A stretch of 64,000 nucleotides of DNA from Candidatus Nitricoxidireducens bremensis (GTDB lineage Bacteria > Pseudomonadota > Gammaproteobacteria > Burkholderiales > Rhodocyclaceae). Shown here in pieces: positions 49,912 through 58,503 of the stretch. Within the stretch, counting starts at the first letter, position 1, and each line of letters opens with the position of its first letter. The position numbers were made by a program, and so were the translations under genes. Below the pieces are notes generated by a model. That model was not told the DNA's origin. It did no database searches and was given only the letters and a program-made list of their open reading frames with translations. The stretch spans positions 122,127-186,126 of the forward strand of contig JAOTRT010000008.1 in NCBI GenBank assembly GCA_030247725.1, given 5' to 3'.

Positions 49912-51216
49912 ATGGAAGCAATCCTGCAGACAGGGGGAGACTTAGTAACCAACAACATTGGGTTGGGGGGGGCGGTTATTCCCAATACTGCTGCGAAGAA
50001 AGGTACCAATTCCAAGCAGAAGAATAAATCCAAGATTGCGGCTTCCCCGGAGACACCTGTAACTGCAAAGTCCTGGACTCCTAGCACTGTGGCAGGACGG
50101 TGGTGCGGCTTGGGGCCGTACTACGCGATGTTTCCAGTGGGTTTTGCACGCGAGGTTGTGGAGAGCTACTGCCCACCGGGTGGGGTAGTAGCAGACCCCT
50201 TCTGCGGGCGAGGAACTGTCCCCTTTGTAGCTATGGCAACAGAAAGGCAGGCAGTTGGATGTGATATCAATCCTGTTGCCTGGGTTTATGCCAAGGTGAA
50301 GACTGATCCTCATCCGGACAAGGGGGACGTCTTAGAGCGCGCCAAGCAAATTCGAGAAGCAATTTGCTCTGACGATCATATCGCTGAAAATGAGTTCCAA
50401 GAATACGCCTGGTCAAGCTCAGTCCTTGGCTATCTAAACGCCGCAAGAAGATTGTTGGACTGGAGGGGATCATCCATCGATAGAACCCTCATGGCAACAC
50501 TCCTGGTCCATCTCCATGCGAAGCTGGGTGACGGATTCTCCAACCAGATGCGGCAGTCGAAGTCGATGGCCCCCTTATATTCCGTCAAATGGTGGAAAGC
50601 GAGGGGTATGCTCCCGCCAGTAGTTGACGTGATTGAGTTTATCTCAGCGAGATTAGCTTGGCGGTATGCGAAAGGAATCGTCCCTGTCACCGGAAACCGT
50701 CCGCAAATTGAGCTCGAAGATGGACGCACCGCGATAGCAGCGCTCGCCGACGATTTTGCTGCGAACTTGATTTTTACGTCCCCACCCTACTGCGGGGTGA
50801 CCAACTATAGATACGACAATTGGATCCGCCTCTGGTTGCTTGGTGAGGGGCCGGCAATTGCCAATGGCAACACCAAACAGCGCTACGTGAACAAGATCGA
50901 ATACCAGAAGCTCTTGAGCGAGACGTTCGCAGCATGCAGCAGAAAGTCGAGCGAGGATGCCACCATCTACGTGCGTACAGATGCTAGAGAATTCACCCTT
51001 CAAGCAACGATCACGGCCTTACACGAAGCGTGGCCCAATAAAAGCTTTTTCGTTACACCTTCAAAGTTCGGCAAGGCTACACAGACAGCCCTGTATGGAG
51101 ACGCTGGTAGCAAGCCCGGAGAAATGGACCTGCTATTACTGCCTCAAGGCAGGAAAGCGCCAGACAAGTTCATGCCCTTGCATGTTACCGGTAATGCTGG
51201 ACTGGTAAAGCTATAG
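49912..51216 (+). CDS. DNA (N4-cytosine/N6-adenine type) methyltransferase
   Basis: The 434-residue protein has SAM-binding motif I DPFCGRGT (residues 95-102), an acidic motif II (GCDINP near 118) and the catalytic motif IV TSPPYCG (near 289-295). SPPY-type motifs are found in amino-methyltransferases acting on cytosine N4 or adenine N6. Motif I precedes motif IV, so it is not the common beta order. The middle ~170 residues would hold target recognition. ATG 49912 has a nearby GGGGAG. Composition is A/T-richer than the flanking chromosome. It converges with nurA 20 bp downstream; no restriction enzyme of a known type lies beside it. Confidence 0.82.
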   Translation: MEAILQTGGDLVTNNIGLGGAVIPNTAAKKGTNSKQKNKSKIAASPETPVTAKSWTPSTVAGRWCGLGPYYAMFPVGFAREVVESYCPPGGVVADPFCGRGTVPFVAMATERQAVGCDINPVAWVYAKVKTDPHPDKGDVLERAKQIREAICSDDHIAENEFQEYAWSSSVLGYLNAARRLLDWRGSSIDRTLMATLLVHLHAKLGDGFSNQMRQSKSMAPLYSVKWWKARGMLPPVVDVIEFISARLAWRYAKGIVPVTGNRPQIELEDGRTAIAALADDFAANLIFTSPPYCGVTNYRYDNWIRLWLLGEGPAIANGNTKQRYVNKIEYQKLLSETFAACSRKSSEDATIYVRTDAREFTLQATITALHEAWPNKSFFVTPSKFGKATQTALYGDAGSKPGEMDLLLLPQGRKAPDKFMPLHVTGNAGLVKL

Positions 51217-51236
51217 GTCGCCGTTGGTACTGGCAA

Positions 51237-52658
51237 TCAGGTTCCACTCTTGCCAATATGTTCCCGGGCCAGTTTGTCGAGTACCTTTTCGCCCATCTGA
51301 AGCGGAATAGCTGCCTCTGCATGAGCGGCAATCAGCGGGATAACCGCGTTGGGATAGCGCATAGAGACTAGCAAATCCAGCAGGTCGAGCATGTCCGGCA
51401 GCCTCGGGAATTGATCTAGACCAGCCTTGGACCTATCGTCATGATCGTCGCAGAGTATCGAACTGATTCCAACAATCATCGCACCCGTTGATGTCTTATA
51501 AAGAAACGGCCGCCCGTAATAGGTGTCCTTGCCGTGCGGTTTGCTGCTCTCGCTTGGTACGACGTACTTCTTAATATAGCTGTCGTCCACGAGCAGTACC
51601 GATTTCTTGGGTAATCGTCCTGGTTCAATAACAACAAAGTTTGGGCTTTCTCCGGTTGCTTCGGCTGCTTCGCGCTCTCGCTCAAAATCCCTCTTATTCT
51701 TCGTGTCTAAGCGACACCAGTGATCAAAGAAGCGGCCGCTCTTCTCTATGCCAAACACGAGAATGTCGCTGCCGGTCTTCTCTTTCACTAAATCATTGAT
51801 GCGCGCCAACTCTGTCTTGATCGCCTGGCTAAGCCAGGCTGGGTGCCCGAATACAGCGAGACTCCCATCCATAACGATTGCGGTATCTTCGAACATGGTC
51901 CACGTTCCGCTCTCATTACAGATGCGCTCCATGTGCCGCAGATAACTCACGAGCACTAGATGCTCAAGGACCCGCATTACTTCCCCAAAGCTCTCGCCGT
52001 TGCTCCCGGTATCGCTGAACCGTTCATGGATCCGTAAAGCGTCCGACAGGAATGCTGGATGCTTTCCGCAGCCGCAGCGCCCTTTCTCATAATCAGGTCT
52101 CGGAGAATCTTTCTCCAAGCACAGGTCCATTAAGGGGCACTTCTGTTCGCTGTCAGTGGGCTTGTTCTTGAGCAGTGCAGCATACGTTTCCTGTAACGTT
52201 TCTGATTTCTCAGCCGGCCGAGTGTTCTGTAGAAGATGTGCCCAGGCATCGCGAAACGATGTGCGGGAGTCCGGAAATCCTTCCCGTACCATATTGGTGC
52301 TTGGCAGTGCCACGGTGAGCGTGTATGCCGACTGAACCTTGTTGAACTCAACGGGGTCGATGGTCGCTTTGCTTGATTCAACGATTAACTTGTCAACGTT
52401 GATCAGAACGTTCGCAATGCTGATGAAGCTTAACTCGGCGCCTGGAAAGCCCTTGTCGTAGAGAATCTCTCTGTGGCTGCCATCGATCGCCACCACGTAC
52501 TTGGGCTTCCAGTTGCGACGCTCGACTTCGCAAACTGGCAGAGTTCCCTCGTCTGGATAAACAGGCTCCCTACATGACTCCAGTAGTGTCTTGACTTCTG
52601 GGTTCTCGACGAATCGGCCAAGAATCTTGTGGTGGGCAAATTCATTTGCGAATGGCAT
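51237..52658 (-). CDS. nurA: NurA-domain nuclease with internal Cys/His cluster
   Basis: The 473-residue protein carries NurA nuclease blocks: YVVAIDGSHREI (Asp59), DTAIVMDGSLAVFG, VFGIEKSGRFFDHW and the C-terminal AHAEAAIPLQMGEKVLDKLAREH. NurA is a Mn-dependent 5'-3' nuclease that works with HerA in archaeal DNA-end processing. Between these blocks, at about residues 174-200, is CPLMDLC with CGCGKH, a likely zinc site not in standard NurA. It lies 23 bp downstream of herA on the same strand, so both should be made together. Symbol is by domain family. Confidence 0.85.
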   Translation of the reverse strand: MPFANEFAHHKILGRFVENPEVKTLLESCREPVYPDEGTLPVCEVERRNWKPKYVVAIDGSHREILYDKGFPGAELSFISIANVLINVDKLIVESSKATIDPVEFNKVQSAYTLTVALPSTNMVREGFPDSRTSFRDAWAHLLQNTRPAEKSETLQETYAALLKNKPTDSEQKCPLMDLCLEKDSPRPDYEKGRCGCGKHPAFLSDALRIHERFSDTGSNGESFGEVMRVLEHLVLVSYLRHMERICNESGTWTMFEDTAIVMDGSLAVFGHPAWLSQAIKTELARINDLVKEKTGSDILVFGIEKSGRFFDHWCRLDTKNKRDFEREREAAEATGESPNFVVIEPGRLPKKSVLLVDDSYIKKYVVPSESSKPHGKDTYYGRPFLYKTSTGAMIVGISSILCDDHDDRSKAGLDQFPRLPDMLDLLDLLVSMRYPNAVIPLIAAHAEAAIPLQMGEKVLDKLAREHIGKSGT

Positions 52659-52681
52659 GATGCAGTTCCGTCGCTAATTTT

Positions 52682-54898
52682 CTAGGCTTGCTTTTGTAGG
52701 TCTAAAACGAAGCGCTGAATTTGTACCGGGTTGATGTAAGGGTTACTGAGCATTTTTACCCTCAGAAAGCCTCGGTTCTGCGCCCGAAGTATCGAATCCT
52801 CGAAATTCGCGAAGTCATAGAACTTGCGCAGCTCTTTGGTTTCATCACTGTTGTTCAAATGGGAAATGAACCAGTTGGCCGTATTCTTGAGAATGTTCTT
52901 CTGAATACTCGAAACTTCCTGGGTGGCATAGATCAGTCCGATTCGATACTTGCTCCCCTCTTTAGCGGTTCTAACCCAGACATCCTTCAGATCATCGGCC
53001 TTGCTCGGCGGAAGCAAATTGTGTGCTTCTTCCACATAAACCAAGATGTCCTTTGGCGTACCTCCCTCGATGAAGGTGCGCTGATTACCTTTGAAGACTG
53101 ACCACATAATCCGTCGAGCAGCAGCTTCATTTAGCGACGGCTCACCACCAGCTTGATCAACGATCACTAGCTTTCCGTGCACGAGATCGTCGTAGATCTG
53201 TTGTGCAAAGTCGCGCGTATTGCTCGGCTCATGATACGGCTCAAGTCGAGCGACAGACTTAGCCCCATTGGGATACCGGAACATTTCAAGAAGCCTCTCG
53301 GCATTAGGATCGGCCCAAGGCTCGCCCGATTTGCTACCCTGTATGTAGCTCGTGTTGAATGCAGAATAGCCGCTGTCCTTGCTGGAAATGAAGTTGGCAA
53401 GGCTTTCCAGTGCGTTGCTCAGCTTGTCCCAAGTAATCTTGCTGGCATTCGCAATATCGAGAGTGTCTGCGGCGATGGCATACTTTGCGCGCTCATTCTC
53501 GTCCGGGCTATTTCGCATGGCATCGAGCAGCTCGCTCCCGAATAGTCCTTGATCGGCCCTCAGGCCCTTAATCTCTGGCTTGGGCAAGCTGGGTGGGGGT
53601 GTCAGGCCTGCTCTTGCGAGCAACGCTCGGTAGATCAAAATATTGCGGCGGTAGCGAAGCTGCTTGCCACCATCCTTTAGATTGTCGGGAGGTGAAAGGT
53701 CGACTTCGCAGAAGTTCTTGATGTACTTCGCAGGGTCGTCTGCCATCAAATCTTGAAGGATATTCTTGCCGACGTTGAGCATGTCGAGATCTTCTTCGGC
53801 GAGCGTTTGATCGCTCCAGTCTCTCGGCGGATTTCCGTACGCATTGATCTGCAGCAGACGTCGATCAGGATCAGTTGCAGGCTTGCTCAGGCCATACGTG
53901 ACAACGTTATCCTTCGACCCGGTAGTCGATTCGCGCCAGACATTCTTTAATGCATTGGCTTCGATATCCGCTCCGCCTTGGGTGTTCTCGTTCGCGTATT
54001 CACCGTTGTAGTCGAAAATGAGCTGACCAACTTCGATAGGATTCTGCTTTGCCAGACGCAGGTTGTAGATCGCTTTTGCGATGATCTTCGTGGTGTTCGA
54101 CTTGCCGGTGCGGCTCATGCCAAACAGTGCTGATCTCTGTGCAAGCATGTCAACTGGCGCAATCCAGACATCGACATCGTCCACGCCTTGCATCAGACGA
54201 TTGGTGCTCGCATAACGGACTTCCCCGATTGGGACTGCATAGTCCTTTAGCGGGTGATCTGGTGTAAGTGACGGATCACGAAAATTAACAATGACCCGAA
54301 GCGCCTCTCCGATGGGCTTATACACTTTGAGGCCGCTATTAGGGTAGAAGTTGTTGATGTCCGTGCCGAAGCGAAGTTCTAAGTTGTCCTGGGGGTCGCG
54401 GCCAAGATAGAAGGTGCCAACAACCTCACACTGCAAGCCAGCGAAGGACAGCTGATATCGGGTGTACCCGTCCATGAAGTCCATGGTTTCCCAGTGGGCA
54501 CTATCGTGCCCCGCAGCGCGCCTTGCGGCTTCAGCTCTTATTACAGTGTCCATCATGTCACTGGGCGTGGGTGCTGCTCCGAGCACGCGCAAAAGAAGCA
54601 CACTTGCATCTTCTTCCGCCCAAGCAATCGGCTTCTTCCATTGCTGAATCCGTGAAGCGACGAGATAACTGAGATGTGGAATTCCTCCAACCGTCCTGCG
54701 GTGATGATCGTGCACCTGAACCGTGACATTGCGGAAATCCATCCGGAGCGTTTCGCCGAGATACTGGTCCTTCTGGACCAGAGTCCCGAGCAATTCGGCA
54801 GCGTGTTTCGCTTCCTGGTCGTCCTTGGCTTTTACGGCTGCGCCCTTTTCAAGCTCGCCGCGTTGTTCTGCGAATTGAAACGGATCTGGATTGGACAC
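52682..54898 (-). CDS. herA: HerA/DUF87-family hexameric ATPase
   Basis: The 738-residue ATPase has Walker A GMSRTGKSN near residue 262 (LFGMSRTGKSNTTKIIAKAI), FDYNGEY downstream, and Walker B DILVYVEEAHNLLPP near 622, followed by YATQEVSS, characteristic of HerA/FtsK-like DNA translocases. The N-terminal ~250 residues should form the HAS-barrel and NurA interaction part. The start is a GTG at 54898 because a perfect AGGAGG sits seven bases before it; the longer ATG at 54976 has no good site. It is expressed with nurA, divergent from the metallophosphoesterase gene. Confidence 0.87.
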   Translation of the reverse strand: MSNPDPFQFAEQRGELEKGAAVKAKDDQEAKHAAELLGTLVQKDQYLGETLRMDFRNVTVQVHDHHRRTVGGIPHLSYLVASRIQQWKKPIAWAEEDASVLLLRVLGAAPTPSDMMDTVIRAEAARRAAGHDSAHWETMDFMDGYTRYQLSFAGLQCEVVGTFYLGRDPQDNLELRFGTDINNFYPNSGLKVYKPIGEALRVIVNFRDPSLTPDHPLKDYAVPIGEVRYASTNRLMQGVDDVDVWIAPVDMLAQRSALFGMSRTGKSNTTKIIAKAIYNLRLAKQNPIEVGQLIFDYNGEYANENTQGGADIEANALKNVWRESTTGSKDNVVTYGLSKPATDPDRRLLQINAYGNPPRDWSDQTLAEEDLDMLNVGKNILQDLMADDPAKYIKNFCEVDLSPPDNLKDGGKQLRYRRNILIYRALLARAGLTPPPSLPKPEIKGLRADQGLFGSELLDAMRNSPDENERAKYAIAADTLDIANASKITWDKLSNALESLANFISSKDSGYSAFNTSYIQGSKSGEPWADPNAERLLEMFRYPNGAKSVARLEPYHEPSNTRDFAQQIYDDLVHGKLVIVDQAGGEPSLNEAAARRIMWSVFKGNQRTFIEGGTPKDILVYVEEAHNLLPPSKADDLKDVWVRTAKEGSKYRIGLIYATQEVSSIQKNILKNTANWFISHLNNSDETKELRKFYDFANFEDSILRAQNRGFLRVKMLSNPYINPVQIQRFVLDLQKQA

Positions 54899-54905
54899 CC
54901 CATTT

Positions 54906-54911
54906 CCTCCT
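54906..54911 (-). promoter_or_regulatory. Ribosome-binding site that fixes the herA GTG start
   Basis: A consensus AGGAGG on the minus strand lies seven bases before GTG 54898. The in-frame ATG at 54976 lacks such a site. Confidence 0.75.
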
Positions 54912-55071
54912 ATCGGTTGGTTTGGGCGGACCCTTGTCCTGGTAATGTCTGGTGGGTAGTTTAACCCCTTTGTCATCGAAGAGATGCTGCCCTTGTTTGG
55001 TGGACATAAGAGAATAACTTCGGCGTATCTGATGGCGAAAGCACAAGCTATGGAGCGCCTTGCGAAATGAT

Positions 55072-55101
55072 TTGACAGCGGGTTTTGTGTGGCTCCACTA
55101 T
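55072..55101 (+). promoter_or_regulatory. Possible promoter of the metallophosphoesterase gene
   Basis: A perfect TTGACA (55072-55077) is followed after 18 bp by CACTAT (55096-55101), a weak -10. Start would be near 55108, about 26 bases before the ATG. Confidence 0.4.
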
Positions 55102-55133
55102 TCCTGTCGCGAAGACCAGCATTACCCTGTGGC

Positions 55134-55979
55134 ATGAAACTACATATCCTCTCAGACCTCCATCTCGAATTCGGTAAATGGCCGAAGGGCATAGACGTGA
55201 ATGCGATCGACGCCGATGTAACGGTGCTGGCCGGCGACATCGGTGTTGGTCTTGAGGGGCTGCAATGGGCACTCACCATCAACCGCCCGGTTATATATGT
55301 CATGGGCAACCATGAGTTCTACGGCCAGCGGCCCATGAACGAACTGTGGCGCAAGGCGCGCGAGAAGGTCGATGGAACTCAGGTCCATCTGCTAGAAAAT
55401 GAATCACTCGTGATCGACGATCCGCATCATTCTGGCGAGCGCGTGCGGTTCCTCTGTGCCACGCTCTGGACCGACTTCGCGATTCTCGGAGACGATCGGC
55501 AGCGGGAATGTATGGATGCCGCCGGTCGTGAGATGACTGACTACCAGGTCATCTACGTTTCCCGCCGTGGGCATTCTTTGGCTGAGCCAGGTTTTACTAC
55601 GAGCCACCAAGGGGATAGGCTAACCCCGCGCAAAACATATTCGCTTCACGAAGAGAGTCGCAGCTTCCTTGAGCAAGAGCTGGCTCGCTTGCCGCCAATG
55701 GAGAACGTCGCGGAGTTTTGGCGGAAAACCGTAGTGGTTACACACCACGCCCCATCCTCTTTGAGCCTAACAGACCAACAGCCTGTCGCGCCCCTCGATG
55801 CCGCCTTCGCTAGCGCCCTCGACCCTCTAATCGGCAAGGCAGATTTGTGGATTCACGGTCATACTCACGTTTGGACGGATTACCGCGTTGGGTCTGGCCG
55901 TGTAGTGTCGAATCCGCGTGGCTATTCAGGGCATGAGGCAGTGACAGAATTCACGCCTACCTTTGTGATCGACGTATAG
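55134..55979 (+). CDS. Calcineurin-like metallophosphoesterase
   Basis: The 281-residue protein has the five metallophosphoesterase blocks: DLH in SDLHLEF, LAGDIG, MGNHEFY, VVTHHAPS and IHGHTHV, in the usual order, so a two-metal active site is intact. The superfamily includes Mre11/SbcD nucleases and phosphodiesterases, but this protein lacks the Mre11 capping domain. The ATG at 55134 fits the fold start. It is divergent from herA with a shared 235-bp gap; its substrate (DNA, nucleotide or other) is open. Confidence 0.88.
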   Translation: MKLHILSDLHLEFGKWPKGIDVNAIDADVTVLAGDIGVGLEGLQWALTINRPVIYVMGNHEFYGQRPMNELWRKAREKVDGTQVHLLENESLVIDDPHHSGERVRFLCATLWTDFAILGDDRQRECMDAAGREMTDYQVIYVSRRGHSLAEPGFTTSHQGDRLTPRKTYSLHEESRSFLEQELARLPPMENVAEFWRKTVVVTHHAPSSLSLTDQQPVAPLDAAFASALDPLIGKADLWIHGHTHVWTDYRVGSGRVVSNPRGYSGHEAVTEFTPTFVIDV

Positions 55980-55982
55980 ATT

Positions 55983-56024
55983 ATGAAATTTACGCTGTAC
56001 TCCGATCGGCATCTCGAACTAGGC
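55983..56024 (+). pseudogene. 5' stub of a second metallophosphoesterase gene
   Basis: Three bases after the preceding stop an ATG opens MKFTLYSDRHLELG, clearly like the start of the intact gene, MKLHILSDLHLEFG (eight of fourteen identical). After this the frame diverges and soon runs into the reverse complement of the nuclease gene, whose stop is at 56019-56021. The rest of the second gene is missing, so this is a truncated tandem paralogue and marks a recombination junction near 56020. Confidence 0.65.
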
Positions 56025-56942
56025 CTCATCCTCAATATCACCTACGTCCTCACAAAGGAACTCAAAGAGGTGATTAAAGAGATCCTCCGTCGACTCGTCG
56101 TATCGGACCTCTAGATCGAAGTAGAGCGCCCGTATCGCTGCGAAGTGTTCGAGGCGGATGCGAGTAGTGGCAGGCTGCGCATAGACTTCCAAATCTGCAT
56201 CAGTGAGTCTTGTCAGGCACGCGTCGAACGCATCATCACCATACTTCTCCTGCAGTTCGAGAATTCGTTCATCGTGGAGAAAGAAATCTTCCGGCAGTAG
56301 GTCGGTGGCATTTTCAAGAGCCCAACAGATGCAGGCAAGGACGCAATAGAGCTCTGGAGGGCTGTAGCCGGCTGCTTCGCTCCTTGCTTCTTTACGCACG
56401 AAGTCCTCTTCGCTTAAGTGCCGATCCACAACGGCGGCGATAGTTGAGGCGGGCATTTCGAGGTATGTCAGCAAGTATCTTGGGTTGATGACTTGGACAC
56501 CTCGCGTCTTTGCGAACTCATTGGTTATCGCAGCGATCCTCTTGGCATCCTGTATGGCGTCGCCAGCAAGCACCACATAGTAGCGCTGAAGTCTCTCATC
56601 GTAATGGCTCCTGGCATCGAAGTACCCAGCTTTCAACTGTTTCGCTAGATCATTCTTCTTGTCAGCAATCTCGCTATGTGATTTCACTTGGAGCCCGATG
56701 TACTTTTCAGGAGCATCGTCCTCATCTGTACTTTTTACCAGTACGTCGACACCTTGATCACGAGGGCCCTGAACCATATGCGAAATATGTTGGTACTTGC
56801 GAAATGCTCCTAGCATTATTTCTATTTGATCCTGAATCCTTCGGCACAAGTCATCGTGGCTGTACGATGCCAGCTTTATAGTTCGTTGTGCAGGCGCCTG
56901 ACGGTACCGCAGCAATTCTTCGAGGAGGGTGGCTGGTGTCAT
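56019..56942 (-). CDS. PD-(D/E)XK-like (Mrr-type) nuclease candidate
   Basis: The 307-residue protein has GPRDQGVDVLVK near residue 60 and YIGLQVKSHSEI near 82. A D...QxK pair with this spacing is typical of Mrr/PD-(D/E)XK restriction-type nucleases. A later region (YYVVLAGDAIQDAKRIAAITNEFAKTRGVQVINPRYLLTYLE) continues the fold. The C-terminal half is helical and unknown. It lies 51 bp downstream of kwaB on the same strand and would be cotranscribed with the Kiwa-like genes. I infer DNA binding or cleavage; no recognition specificity can be read. The text is clearly A/T-richer than the main chromosome. Confidence 0.65.
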   Translation of the reverse strand: MTPATLLEELLRYRQAPAQRTIKLASYSHDDLCRRIQDQIEIMLGAFRKYQHISHMVQGPRDQGVDVLVKSTDEDDAPEKYIGLQVKSHSEIADKKNDLAKQLKAGYFDARSHYDERLQRYYVVLAGDAIQDAKRIAAITNEFAKTRGVQVINPRYLLTYLEMPASTIAAVVDRHLSEEDFVRKEARSEAAGYSPPELYCVLACICWALENATDLLPEDFFLHDERILELQEKYGDDAFDACLTRLTDADLEVYAQPATTRIRLEHFAAIRALYFDLEVRYDESTEDLFNHLFEFLCEDVGDIEDEA

Positions 56943-56993
56943 GCGTGTGGCCGGTTAAATTTCAACAACCTAGCTTCAATGTTCGGCGGGCGA

Positions 56994-57869
56994 TCACACC
57001 GGTCGTTTCGAATTGGTGATGTAACGGTTCTGTAGCAACGGAGACTTGTAGTAATCCTCATCAAGAAACCGCAGCAGCGTCTTCAAATCGCGCTTGGCTT
57101 CTGGAATCTTTATCTTCTCAACGCCGTCTGAATGCTCTGTTTCAAGTGGAATGCTGAACTCTGCCGCAACCGCTTTGATGTCGCAGACCGGGACCTTGGT
57201 AAGAATCTGACTCTGAGAAATTAGCCACAGCTTTCTCCTCACCCAGTTGTCGGAGTTGGCCACAAGGGTCGAGACATTGCTAATCCCTAGGCACGGCAGA
57301 GTGGCGAAGTCATGAATGTCGCCATCCGTGGCCTCCTTGTAATACGCCGACATATCAAATATTTGCCGTAGGAGATGGAAACTATGAAATTTCAGAGCAC
57401 CATCTCGAATCGTCGCGGTAATTTTGCTGTCAATCGTCAGACCAATGCCCTCGATCTTCTTGTAGACGTTGGATGAGTGAAAGATCGACAACCCATTCGT
57501 CGAAATCACTCGCTTCTTGTCAAAGTACTGCACCAGGACTGTGACTATGCCGCCAGCGTCGACGTGCCCAGAGAACAACGCCTTTATCGTGTCGAATGTA
57601 TCTGGTGACGGCTGCACTTCAGGTATAGACAGCGGATTGGCGACGGCGTCAGCCAGATCATCAATATCGTCGAACCCATTGATGACCAGGATCTCTCCGA
57701 GATCTGGCTTGTATTTCCCATCGAACTGGATTTCCTCTTGGCCGTTATCGGCAAAGTCAGCTTCCTGCTGAGTAAGGAGCGTTGTCAGGTCTGTTTGCAC
57801 CTCCTGTGATAGCGAGAAACGCACTCGTCGATTGGTTGGATCTTCTGTGAGCGCGAAAAGATTAAGCAT
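56994..57869 (-). CDS. kwaB: KwaB-like protein (DUF4868) of Kiwa anti-phage system
   Basis: The 291-residue protein matches the pattern of DUF4868: a strand-rich central part (LSIFHSSNVYKKIEGIGLTIDSKITATIRDGALKFHSFHLLRQIFDM) and a C-terminal LLRFLDEDYYKSPLLQNRYITNSKRP, similar in layout to E. coli KwaB as I remember it. Kiwa (KwaA/KwaB) is an established defence system in which KwaB binds DNA and KwaA is in the inner membrane. The ATG overlaps the upstream membrane protein gene by 8 bp, also as in Kiwa. The match was made by eye, without an alignment. Confidence 0.7.
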   Translation of the reverse strand: MLNLFALTEDPTNRRVRFSLSQEVQTDLTTLLTQQEADFADNGQEEIQFDGKYKPDLGEILVINGFDDIDDLADAVANPLSIPEVQPSPDTFDTIKALFSGHVDAGGIVTVLVQYFDKKRVISTNGLSIFHSSNVYKKIEGIGLTIDSKITATIRDGALKFHSFHLLRQIFDMSAYYKEATDGDIHDFATLPCLGISNVSTLVANSDNWVRRKLWLISQSQILTKVPVCDIKAVAAEFSIPLETEHSDGVEKIKIPEAKRDLKTLLRFLDEDYYKSPLLQNRYITNSKRPV

Positions 57870-58380
57870 CGCCAGCCTCCATGAGCATTGATTCCGATAT
57901 TTTCTTCACGGCCCTGACGTCTCGCGGATCACGAATCTCCCGCTTTGAAATCAGCGTATAGACCATTCCGGTCGACGACTCCAACTTGTAGAAACGGAAC
58001 CGAAGAACTCGCAACAGTGGGTGTGCGGGCAAAGAGGTAATCAGCCACATCAAAGCCCCGATGCCTAGCAGTAGCAGCGCGATGGCATTAACGGACATGT
58101 CGGCCCCCTTCCCAACGAGCGGGACCAGGTAGCTGGCGACGAATCCCAAAAGAACTATGTCGTTTGATTCGATCTTCTTGGCCTGGATGCCTATGGCCTC
58201 TCCCTGCCTTGCAATCAAGCTCGCTATGGCAAGCGGAAAAAACGAACCAATCGCGCCGATGATGATCAGTTGGAGCACGTCCGTTCTCCATCCGACTGCG
58301 TCATATCGGACATACGCAAGCGTTAACAATGCTGGAGAGAACGCAGAAATGAATAACAACGTTCTAAGCCAATTTCGCAT
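57862..58380 (-). CDS. kwaA: KwaA-like inner-membrane protein
   Basis: The 172-residue protein has four hydrophobic segments: LLFISAFSPALLTLAYV, LQLIIIGAIGSFFPLAIASLIA, IVLLGFVASYLVPLVG and AIALLLLGIGALMWLITSL, followed by a charged cytosolic tail (RFYKLESSTGMVYTLISKREIRDPRDVRAVKKI). A four-helix protein just before a DUF4868 gene is the layout of Kiwa. ATG 58380 is chosen because AAGGA lies ten bases upstream; a longer ATG (58479) would add 33 residues that look non-membrane and unlike the family. Confidence 0.65.
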   Translation of the reverse strand: MRNWLRTLLFISAFSPALLTLAYVRYDAVGWRTDVLQLIIIGAIGSFFPLAIASLIARQGEAIGIQAKKIESNDIVLLGFVASYLVPLVGKGADMSVNAIALLLLGIGALMWLITSLPAHPLLRVLRFRFYKLESSTGMVYTLISKREIRDPRDVRAVKKISESMLMEAGDA

Positions 58381-58503
58381 CTCGACGGGGTCCTTGACGC
58401 AAGTAATGTTGCCAAACCCTAATGATATAGGATTGCACATCAGTGTATGACGTCTGCAATGCGCGACTGGAGTACGCACTACCTAATCAATTACCGCACT
58501 AGG

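Noticed and set aside
49912..54898. DISARM or BREX system
   Set aside because: A methyltransferase is present but there is no DrmA/DrmB, PglZ or BrxC-like protein; HerA and NurA are not parts of these systems.
55134..55979. Mre11/SbcD nuclease
   Set aside because: The phosphoesterase core is present, but the chain is too short for the capping and Rad50-binding parts and no Rad50/SbcC gene is adjacent.
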